NCBI GenBank assembly: GCA_020160955.1
Contig: JAIUOX010000042.1
Coordinates: 1-38,210, forward strand
Length of the DNA: 38,210 nucleotides
Source of the DNA: Pseudomonadota bacterium
GTDB taxonomy: Bacteria > Pseudomonadota > Alphaproteobacteria > Reyranellales > Reyranellaceae
Reading direction: 5' to 3'
The position numbers and the translations under genes were made by a program. Below are positions 30,009-37,033 of the stretch, one piece after another. The notes under the pieces are model-generated. The model was not told where the DNA came from and did not search any database. It was given only the letters and a program-made list of their open reading frames with translations. Within the stretch, counting starts at the first letter, position 1. Every line of letters begins with the position of its first letter.

Positions 30009-30032
30009 GGCGATTCTCCTGCGCGGCGCCGG

Positions 30033-30893
30033 TCAGGGCCGGCCCGGCTGGAACTCGACGCGCACCGTGTCGGGCGCGAGCTGCGGGGAGTAGTCGCGCG
30101 TCCGGTCGAGGCTCTGCGGCAGCGCCTCGTCGACCGCCTGCGAGCGCTTCTCGGCGGTCAGCAGCCGTTCGAACGCGGCGCCCTCGCTGGCCGGACCGGC
30201 GACGATGCGCGCCGCCTTCGAGTTGTTGCGATGAAGCGTGACGGCGGCATCGAGGCGCGCCTTCTCGTCATCGCCGAGCGTCGTCGTGGTGCCGGGGAAG
30301 CGCAGCACGACCGACATGCCGTTTATCGGGCCCGTGTCGGGCTTGGGCGGCGGCACGGCACGAGTCGACACCGGCATCGGCGGCTGCAACGTGGCGTCGG
30401 ATACCGCCGCGGCGTTGCCGCCCGGCGCGCCGCCGGCCGACTGGCTGTTGAACCGGGCCCACAGCGGGTGGACGCCGTTGGCGGCGGGCGGCGCGGTATC
30501 GCTGTCGAGGCGCGTGGTGCGCGGCGCGGCGGAGGCCCGCGCGTCCATCGCCGCGACGGCCTGCGTGACGTTGGGCGGCAGCGCGTCGCCGCGACCCTCG
30601 CCGCGACCGTCGCCGCGCGGGGCGGCGTCGGCCGTGGCGGCGGTCGCGTCGGACGGCGCGGCGGCCGCGGCGGCCCCGGCCTTCGGCTCGGCCTTGCCAC
30701 CGCGGGCGCGGGCCAGCATGTCGTCGACCGAGACCGCCTTGCCGGCGGTCGAGGGCTGCTGGTTGCGATCCTCGGCGGCGAGCGTGGCGCGCAGGCCGGC
30801 CGGGATCAGCTCGTTGGGATCCGAACCCGCGCAGGCACCGGTGCCGAGCGCGGCGAGAATGACAATCAGAAGAGGGGCACGACGCGACAGCAT
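30033..30893 (-). CDS. putative lipoprotein with OmpA-like C-terminal region
   Basis: A 286-residue envelope protein of uncertain function. The N-terminus MLSRRAPLLIVILAALGTGA is followed by C21, giving a near-lipobox (TGAC, where a leucine-like residue at -3 would be usual), so lipidation is likely but not certain. The middle (60-190) is low-complexity, rich in A, P, G, R and D. The last 100 residues (GMSVVLRFPGTTTTLGDDEK to AFERLLTAEKRSQAVDEAL) resemble a degenerate OmpA/peptidoglycan-binding fold. The start at 30893 has AGGAG seven bases upstream; the frame extends further but that part is the antisense/out-of-frame end of the GH123-like gene. Position between a glycoside hydrolase and a Wzz protein suggests a role in polymer export or envelope anchoring. 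Confidence 0.72.
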   Translation of the reverse strand: MLSRRAPLLIVILAALGTGACAGSDPNELIPAGLRATLAAEDRNQQPSTAGKAVSVDDMLARARGGKAEPKAGAAAAAAPSDATAATADAAPRGDGRGEGRGDALPPNVTQAVAAMDARASAAPRTTRLDSDTAPPAANGVHPLWARFNSQSAGGAPGGNAAAVSDATLQPPMPVSTRAVPPPKPDTGPINGMSVVLRFPGTTTTLGDDEKARLDAAVTLHRNNSKAARIVAGPASEGAAFERLLTAEKRSQAVDEALPQSLDRTRDYSPQLAPDTVRVEFQPGRP

Positions 30894-30919
30894 GGGAGTG
30901 GCTCCTGAGATGCCGCCCC

Positions 30920-33334
30920 CTACTTCAAGGACCGTGCCAGCCCCTGGAGCTGTCGCCGCATGTCGTCGAGCGCGGCCGCCGGCTGGCTGCTGGCGCCCTG
31001 CCACTCGGCGCCGAAGCGACGCAGCAGGTCGAAGCGCACGCCGGCCGCCGACGGCTGGCCGTCGAGCCACAACAGCCAGCGATGGTCGACCACGCCCTCT
31101 GCCATCTCGAGCACCGCCTCGTCGATGTCGGGCGTCGCCGCGCACGCCGTCGCCATCGGCAGCAGCGCCTGGACGTCGCCCTCGCGGCCGTCGGTCGGAT
31201 CAAACGGATCGGCCGTCGGCATGCGCGCGTGCCATTGCAGGTAGCGCGTCGCCGCCGTGCGCCACAGCCAGAAACCCGCGGTAAATCGCGGTTTTCCGGT
31301 GTTGTAGAGCCACACCTCGCGGCTCTTGCCGAGCGCGCCGTGCAGCCGCGCGACGTCGAGACCGTAGCCGTCGTTCAGCAGCACGACGTCGAACAGGTCG
31401 AGCAGGCGCGTGTCCTTGCGCGCGTTGAGATGACCCGCGAGACGGGCCGACGGCGCGGCGGCACGGATCGCCGCGACCCACGCGGCGAGCGGGCTGCCGT
31501 CGGGCGACGGGTTGCTCGGCTCGTCGGCGACGCTCCACACCGGCGGTGGCAGGCCGTCCTTGCGGAGACCGGCCAGCGCGTCGGCAATCGCCTGGGCACT
31601 GCCCTCGACACCGGCCTCGGCGGCCGACCGCTTGGCGGCGGCGTAGGCCAGCCAGGGGGCGGTCGTCGCATTTTGCAAAGCCTCCTGCGAGGCCCACAGC
31701 AGCGGGCCGTTGCGATTCGCGACGGGCGCGGGCAGCGGCGGCGCATTGCCGGTCACGCCGAAGCCGGCGAGGAACCGCATGTCGCAGGCGAGCTGCCGGT
31801 TGGCCTCGGCATGCGTCTCCTCGAACCAGGTCAGGTGGACCGGCGGCTCGAGGTAGAAGCCCGAGACCTTGGGCGACTCGGGCAGGCGCACCGGCAGCAC
31901 CTCGAGCTCGACCGGGAGGCGCGGCGCGGCGGCGTCGCCACCCAGCACCAGGGTGCCACGGTAGCGGCCGGCCGGCGCGTCGGGCGGCGTCGACAGCCAC
32001 AGCACGTGGCGGGTCGGACCGTTGCCGGCACGGGCCTGCAGGTGGAGGCCGCCGCGCAGGGTGCGGTCGGACGGCTGCAGCAGGTTGACGCCGGTCGACT
32101 CGCGGTCGAGCCGCCAGCGCGCCGACCACAGCTGCGCCTTGAGCGGCGCCGGGTTGGCGGGATCGGGCTGGAAGGCGAACGGCACGTCCGCCCGGTCGCT
32201 GTCGGACTCGGTCTGGAACTCGACGCGCTGGCCGGTGCCGGGCGCGGCGCTGGCCTTCAGGGTCGCCGGCTTGCCCGGCTTGTCGATCGCGACGACCGGC
32301 AGGTTGGCCGGTTTCTTCGGCGCGCGCTCGTCGATCGGCCAGGCATTCACGAACCAGTCGCGCCGCCACTTGGTGACCGCGTCGCGCGCGACACGGCTGC
32401 CCGCCGGCTCGATCAGCGCGGCCGCCATGAAGGTGGCGCCGGGACCGGCGCCCGCCAGCTCGATGGTGATGCCGTCGTTGCCGACCTCGACCTCGGTGGT
32501 GATCTCGCCGCCGCGATGGCGGCCGTAGGCCTCCCACGAATCCTCGCCCGGCCGGTAGCGGCGGTCGCGACCGCGCAGGTAGCGCTCGGCGATCCATTGT
32601 TGCGGCGTGAAGGTCTCGTCGATGATGTCGCGGCCATTGACGCGCACGCGGCGGCGCAACACCCACGGCAGGGTCTCCCACTCGCCGACATCCTCGAGCC
32701 ACAACGTCAGCGTGGCGCGACCCGCCGGCCACGGCAGGTGCAGCCGCTCCATGCCGCGCATGCCGTTGCCGATCAGCGGGTCGACGCCCGGCCGCGTCAC
32801 CGCGACCGGGTGACCGGCCTCGATCCGCTTGTCGCCCGGCACCAGCCGTTCGAAGCCCGGGAACAGCGCGCCCTGGGCACTGCCGAGGCTGATGCCGACC
32901 GCGCCGTCGGGCAGCGACGCGGCCTCCTCGAAGCGGAACACGTCGGCGCGGACCTTGCCCTGCGACGAGGCGTTGAACAGGTGCAGGCCGCGCAGGTGGT
33001 CGTAGCGCAACAGGCGGCCGCCCGAGGTCTTGAGACCCTTGAGCGGCACTTCCCAGCGGAATGGACCGGGCGGCACGATGCGCTCCTCGTTGACCCGGCT
33101 GGCGTAGCCATCCGACCAGTCGTCGTCGACGCGCAGCACCAGCGTCACCGGCGCATCGGCCTCGACGGTGCCCTTGATCACCAGCAGGGTCGACGCCGTG
33201 ACCTGGGCCTGGCCCTTGACGTCGACATGGAACGGCAGCTTGCCGGTCGGCAGGTCGAGGGCGCGCGCCGGCAGCGCCAGCACCACGCCGGCCAGCGCCG
33301 CCAGCAGGCCGATGCGCATCGCCTGGAGAACCAT
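30920..33334 (-). CDS. secreted GH123-like (DUF4091-type) protein of the EPS operon
   Basis: An 804-residue exported protein. The signal peptide is at residues 6-26 (MRIGLLAALAGVVLALPARA). Residues 30-480 are beta-rich, with carbohydrate-module-like segments. The C-terminal part (about 490-780) resembles the catalytic barrel of GH123/DUF4091 proteins: PVWSVADEPSNPSPDG carries adjacent D604 and E605, the pair used for substrate-assisted catalysis in GH123 beta-N-acetylgalactosaminidases. It is followed by LAGHLNARKDTRLLDLFDVVLLND and the typical EVWLYNTGKPRFTAGFWLWRTAATRYLQWHARM. The start ATG 33334 overlaps the upstream glycosyltransferase stop by one base, with GGAGG about 8 bases before; ATG 33319 is an alternative. 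The assignment is by motif only, and the substrate is inferred. Confidence 0.68.
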   Translation of the reverse strand: MVLQAMRIGLLAALAGVVLALPARALDLPTGKLPFHVDVKGQAQVTASTLLVIKGTVEADAPVTLVLRVDDDWSDGYASRVNEERIVPPGPFRWEVPLKGLKTSGGRLLRYDHLRGLHLFNASSQGKVRADVFRFEEAASLPDGAVGISLGSAQGALFPGFERLVPGDKRIEAGHPVAVTRPGVDPLIGNGMRGMERLHLPWPAGRATLTLWLEDVGEWETLPWVLRRRVRVNGRDIIDETFTPQQWIAERYLRGRDRRYRPGEDSWEAYGRHRGGEITTEVEVGNDGITIELAGAGPGATFMAAALIEPAGSRVARDAVTKWRRDWFVNAWPIDERAPKKPANLPVVAIDKPGKPATLKASAAPGTGQRVEFQTESDSDRADVPFAFQPDPANPAPLKAQLWSARWRLDRESTGVNLLQPSDRTLRGGLHLQARAGNGPTRHVLWLSTPPDAPAGRYRGTLVLGGDAAAPRLPVELEVLPVRLPESPKVSGFYLEPPVHLTWFEETHAEANRQLACDMRFLAGFGVTGNAPPLPAPVANRNGPLLWASQEALQNATTAPWLAYAAAKRSAAEAGVEGSAQAIADALAGLRKDGLPPPVWSVADEPSNPSPDGSPLAAWVAAIRAAAPSARLAGHLNARKDTRLLDLFDVVLLNDGYGLDVARLHGALGKSREVWLYNTGKPRFTAGFWLWRTAATRYLQWHARMPTADPFDPTDGREGDVQALLPMATACAATPDIDEAVLEMAEGVVDHRWLLWLDGQPSAAGVRFDLLRRFGAEWQGASSQPAAALDDMRRQLQGLARSLK

Positions 33335-34476
33335 CACATCGCCTCCAGGGCGCGCGCGAGATCGCGGGCGCGGGCTTCCCAGCTTTCCTGCGCCACCGCG
33401 GCGCGGCGCTGGACGTTGCGCCGGCTGTCGGTGGCCGCGCTGGCGATCGCCCGCACGAAGGCATCGGGCGTGCTGCCGACCTCGACGAGGCCGGCATAGG
33501 GCAGCAGCGCCGGGAACGGCGTCGCCGCCACCGGCGTGCCGGACGCGAGGTACTCGCGCAGCTTCAGGGGATTGCAGGCGCGGATCTGCGGGTTGTCGCG
33601 GAACGGCAGCAGCGAGACGTCCCAGTTCTGCACGTAGGCCGGCAGCGCGCCGTGGTCGCGCACGCCGAGCAGCCGCACGTTGGGCAGGCCGGCGAGCGGG
33701 CCCAGCGCGGTGCGGACCTCGCCGATCAGCACGAAGTCCCAGTCGGGCAGGCGCTGCGCGGCGGTCGCCAGCAGCTCGATGTCGATCCAGTCGGACAGGC
33801 TGCCGTAGAAGCCGGCGACGCGCCGGCGCTCGCGCCTGAGGTCGGCGGGGGCGGCCACCGGGCGCCGGAACAGGTCGACGTCGGCGCCGTGCGGCAGCAC
33901 CATCGTGCGCTGCGCCGGGAAGCGTTCGGCGAGTTGCGGGCTGGCCGCCACGATCAGGTCGGCGCGCGCGGCGAGCTGGCGCTCCATGGCGACCACCGGC
34001 TCGTGGTCGACACCGGCCAGGGCGCCGAAATCGTCGCCGCAGTAATAGACGACGCCGCGCTCGTCGAAGGCGCCGAGCAGCGGCGCGGCGGTCGGCAGCG
34101 AGGTCCACAGGATCGGGCGCTGGACGCCGCGGCGCGCCAGCGCGCGGCGAACCTGCCAGCCGAGCAGCGCGCGGTTGGCGGCGGCGGCGACGCGGCTGCC
34201 CGGCCACGACACGGCGAGCGGCGGCACGATCGACAGCGACGGCGGCGGCGCCTTGGCGGCGGCGGCACCGACGGCGGGCGTCGCGACGCGGCGGCGCAGG
34301 AGCTTGTCGGCGACCCGGCGCAGGTCGGCGCCGTCGAGGCGCGGCCGGCGCAGGCCGATGGAGTTCACCCAGACGACGTCGCGCGTGTCGGCGAGTCGGC
34401 GCACGAGGTGCTGCGTCGAGCTGGGGTGACGGCCCCAGTCCTCGCCGAACACCACCAGGCCGGCGGCGGCGCTCAT
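33334..34476 (-). CDS. glycosyltransferase (GT-B fold, GT4-like)
   Basis: A 380-residue cytoplasmic or membrane-associated sugar transferase of the EPS operon. The N-terminal acceptor half starts LVVFGEDWGRHPSSTQHLVRRLA. YYCGDDFGAL, ADLIVAASPQLAERF and LPHGADVDLF mark the interdomain region. The C-terminal nucleotide-sugar half has GFYGSLSDWIDIELL, WDFVLIGEV and the donor-site block NPLKLREYLASGTPVAAT with E308. It resembles TuaH/GumK-like glycosyltransferases acting on lipid-linked intermediates. The start overlaps the acyltransferase stop by ATGA; its own TGA overlaps the GH123-like start. Donor and acceptor sugars cannot be predicted. Confidence 0.9.
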   Translation of the reverse strand: MSAAAGLVVFGEDWGRHPSSTQHLVRRLADTRDVVWVNSIGLRRPRLDGADLRRVADKLLRRRVATPAVGAAAAKAPPPSLSIVPPLAVSWPGSRVAAAANRALLGWQVRRALARRGVQRPILWTSLPTAAPLLGAFDERGVVYYCGDDFGALAGVDHEPVVAMERQLAARADLIVAASPQLAERFPAQRTMVLPHGADVDLFRRPVAAPADLRRERRRVAGFYGSLSDWIDIELLATAAQRLPDWDFVLIGEVRTALGPLAGLPNVRLLGVRDHGALPAYVQNWDVSLLPFRDNPQIRACNPLKLREYLASGTPVAATPFPALLPYAGLVEVGSTPDAFVRAIASAATDSRRNVQRRAAVAQESWEARARDLARALEAM

Positions 34477-35189
34477 GGCCGGTCTCCCGTCTCGATGGTC
34501 TTCAGCACGCGCGCCGGCACGCCGCCGGCCAGCACGCCGGGCGGCAGGTCGCGGGTGACCACGCTGCCGGCGCCGACCACGGTGCCGCGGCCGATCGTGA
34601 CGCCGGCCAGCACGGTGACGCCGGTGCCCAGCCAGACATCGTCCTCGAGCACGATGTCGCCGACCTGGTCCTCGGTGTCGGGCCGACCGGCGGCGCGGTC
34701 GGCGGCATCCAGCGGGTGGCCGGGGTAGCCGGCCAGCAGGGTGCGGCCGGCGATCCGCACGTTGTCGCCGATCGTCACGCGACGGCCGACCGCGATGGTG
34801 GTCTGCCAGCCGACATCGACGTTGCCGCCGATCTCGAGCCGCGGCCGGACCGCGCCATGGCGGCCGGTGAAGGTGGTCTGGCCCGACATCCGCGTGCCCG
34901 GACCGATCGCGATGTCGAGCGGCCCCATGACCAGCGGCAGGCCGCCGTAGAGGTAGAGGCCGGGCGCCCGCCGCGCGAGGCGCGACTGGAACAGCGGCGT
35001 GAACCACAGGGTGCGCGCCAGGTTCTGCGCCAGCCGCACCGTGCCGAGATGGGCCGACAGCAGCAGGCGATGGACGCCGGGCACCGGCGGCATCGACCAG
35101 GTCCGGACGCCGCGCACGGTGCGGTAGATCAGGTCGGCCAGCGGGTGCTCACGATGTTTCACCCACTGCCGCAGCGCGAGCGTGCTCAT
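34473..35189 (-). CDS. left-handed beta-helix acyltransferase (WcaF/NodL-like)
   Basis: A 238-residue hexapeptide-repeat protein, likely O-acetyltransferase of an EPS sugar. The first 85 residues are helical and basic (NLARTLWFTPLFQSRLA), as in colanic-acid type acyltransferases. Hexapeptide repeats run from about 90 to 225 (IGPGTRMSG, VGRRVTIGDNVRIAG, IVLEDDVWLGTGVTVLAG, VTIGRGTVVGAGSVVT), with the loop GYPGHPLDAADRAAG supplying the probable catalytic histidine. The end GGVPARVLK is typical. It starts at ATG 35189, overlapping the glmS stop by ATGA, and its stop overlaps the glycosyltransferase start in the same way. The acetyl donor would be acetyl-CoA; the acceptor is unknown. Confidence 0.9.
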   Translation of the reverse strand: MSTLALRQWVKHREHPLADLIYRTVRGVRTWSMPPVPGVHRLLLSAHLGTVRLAQNLARTLWFTPLFQSRLARRAPGLYLYGGLPLVMGPLDIAIGPGTRMSGQTTFTGRHGAVRPRLEIGGNVDVGWQTTIAVGRRVTIGDNVRIAGRTLLAGYPGHPLDAADRAAGRPDTEDQVGDIVLEDDVWLGTGVTVLAGVTIGRGTVVGAGSVVTRDLPPGVLAGGVPARVLKTIETGDRP

Positions 35190-37003
35190 TCGACGGTGAC
35201 CGACTTGGCGAGGTTGCGCGGCCGGTCGACGTCGACGCCGCGCTGGACGGCGACGTGGTAGGCCAGCAGCTGCAACGGCAGCGTGGCGACGATCGGCTGC
35301 ACCAGCTCGTCGCAGCTCGGGATGGTCAGCGCGCCGACCGCGACATCCATCAGCGACAGGATGCCGGCGCGGTCGCCGACCACGGTGACGCGGGCGCCGC
35401 GCGCGGCGATCTCGCGGATGTTCGAGCCGGTCTTGTCGAGCAGCTCGCCCGAGCAGGCCAGCGCCACGACCGGCGTGCCTTCCTCGATCAGCGCGATCGG
35501 GCCGTGCTTGAGCTCGCCCGCCGGGAAGCCCTCGGCGTGGATGTAGCTGGTCTCCTTGAGCTTCAGCGCGCCTTCGAGGGCGATCGGGAACAGCGCGCCG
35601 CGGCCGACGAACAGGGCGCTGCGCGCCGACTGGAACGATTCGGCCAGCGCCTGCACCGCGGTCTCGTTGTGCAGCGTCGCGGCGATGGTCGACGGCAGCT
35701 GGTCGAGCGACTTCAGCGCCCCCAGGATCTCGCCCTGGCCCAGCGTCTTGCGCCGGCCGGCGATGTCGACCGCCAGCCGCGCCAGCACCATCAGCTGGGC
35801 GATGAAGGCCTTGGTCGAGGCGACGCCGTTCTCGACGCCGGCCAGCAGCGGGATGAAGCTGTCGGCGTCGCGCGCCAGGCTCGAGTGCACGACGTTGACG
35901 AGGCCGAGCGTGGCGCAGCCGGCCGCCTTCAGGCGGTGCAGGCAGGCCAGCGTGTCGGCGGTCTCGCCCGACTGCGAGATCAGGATGGCGAGCTCGCCGC
36001 TCTCGGCCGGCGGCAGCGGCCGGTAGCGGTACTCCGAGGCGATCTCGATGTCGGTGCGGATGTGGGCGAGCTGCTCGAACCAGCGCTTGGCGACGCTGGC
36101 GGCGTAGTACGAGGTGCCGCAGGCGATCATGGTGATGCGGCGGATGCGCTGCGGCGGCAGCGGCAGGAAGTTCGAGAGGACGCCCTGCTCCTGGTAGCGG
36201 TCGTTGATCAGGCCGGCGACGCGCGGCTGCTCGTAGATCTCCTTCAGCATGTAGTGGGCGTAGCCGTCGAGATCGAGCACCGAGGCGTTGCGGTCGACGT
36301 GGATGACGCGGCGGTCGACCGGGTTGCCGTTGACGTCGAACACCGCGAGGCGGTCGCGGCTGACCTTGGCGAGGTCGCCATCCTCGAGACAGACCGCGTG
36401 GTCGGCGAGGCCGGCCAGCGCGTTGGCGTCGGAGGCGAGGTAGCCGCCCCCAGCGCCGATCGCGGCGACCAGCGGGCTGCCGCGGCGCAGGCCGTACATC
36501 GTGTCCTGCGTGCCCTCGTGCAGCGCTGCGACCGCGTAGGCGCCCTGCAGCGTGCGGTCGGCCTCGCGCAGCGCGGCCGGCACCGTCGCGCCCTCGGCGA
36601 TGCGGCGCGACACCAGCCACGGGATCACCTCGGTGTCGGTGTCGGAGCGCAGCTTGCAGCCCTGGGCCGACAGCTCGGCGCGCAGGCTGCGGTGGTTCTC
36701 GACGATGCCGTTGTGGACGATCGCCACGCCCGGCGCGAGGTGGGGATGCGAGTTGCGCTCGTTCGGCCGACCGTGCGTCGCCCAGCGGGTGTGGGCGATG
36801 CCGATGTTGCCGCGCGGCTGCTCGGCGGCGACGCGGCCGGCCAGCGACTCGACGCGGCCGACGGCGCAGACGCGGCGCAGGCCGTCCTGCTCGAGCGTCG
36901 CAACGCCCGCCGAATCGTAGCCGCGATACTCGAGGCGGCGCAGGCCCTCGACCAGGACGTCGGCGACCGGTCGCTCGGCGACCGCTCCAAAGATGCCGCA
37001 CAT
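35186..37003 (-). CDS. glmS: glutamine--fructose-6-phosphate aminotransferase (isomerizing)
   Basis: Makes glucosamine-6-phosphate, the entry to UDP-N-acetylglucosamine, from fructose-6-phosphate and glutamine. It has 605 residues, normal length. The N-terminal Ntn hydrolase half begins MCGIFGAVAERPV, with nucleophile C2, GYDSAGVA, and HTRWATHGRPNERNSHPH. Two SIS domains follow (MIACGTSYYAASVAKRWFE; LISQSGETADTLACL; HAEGFPAGELKHGPIAL). It ends DRPRNLAKSVTVE with the expected lysine. GGAG lies about 8 bases before the ATG. It sits inside an exopolysaccharide operon, 30 bases after the ligase gene and overlapping the acyltransferase gene, so it may be a pathway-dedicated copy; whether a housekeeping glmS exists elsewhere cannot be told here. 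Confidence 0.97.
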   Translation of the reverse strand: MCGIFGAVAERPVADVLVEGLRRLEYRGYDSAGVATLEQDGLRRVCAVGRVESLAGRVAAEQPRGNIGIAHTRWATHGRPNERNSHPHLAPGVAIVHNGIVENHRSLRAELSAQGCKLRSDTDTEVIPWLVSRRIAEGATVPAALREADRTLQGAYAVAALHEGTQDTMYGLRRGSPLVAAIGAGGGYLASDANALAGLADHAVCLEDGDLAKVSRDRLAVFDVNGNPVDRRVIHVDRNASVLDLDGYAHYMLKEIYEQPRVAGLINDRYQEQGVLSNFLPLPPQRIRRITMIACGTSYYAASVAKRWFEQLAHIRTDIEIASEYRYRPLPPAESGELAILISQSGETADTLACLHRLKAAGCATLGLVNVVHSSLARDADSFIPLLAGVENGVASTKAFIAQLMVLARLAVDIAGRRKTLGQGEILGALKSLDQLPSTIAATLHNETAVQALAESFQSARSALFVGRGALFPIALEGALKLKETSYIHAEGFPAGELKHGPIALIEEGTPVVALACSGELLDKTGSNIREIAARGARVTVVGDRAGILSLMDVAVGALTIPSCDELVQPIVATLPLQLLAYHVAVQRGVDVDRPRNLAKSVTVE

Positions 37004-37033
37004 GGGGGATTCTCCGATTACGTGATGAATGAC

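Noticed and set aside
28581..30908. 775-codon plus-strand frame opposite the Wzz and lipoprotein genes
   Set aside because: Antisense of real genes, no motif, and it runs across two genes and their gap.
30920..34207. Apparent glycosyltransferase-hydrolase fusion of 1,095 codons
   Set aside because: The upstream part is out of frame with the glycosyltransferase, which ends at 33334; the hydrolase starts there with its own ribosome-binding site and signal peptide.
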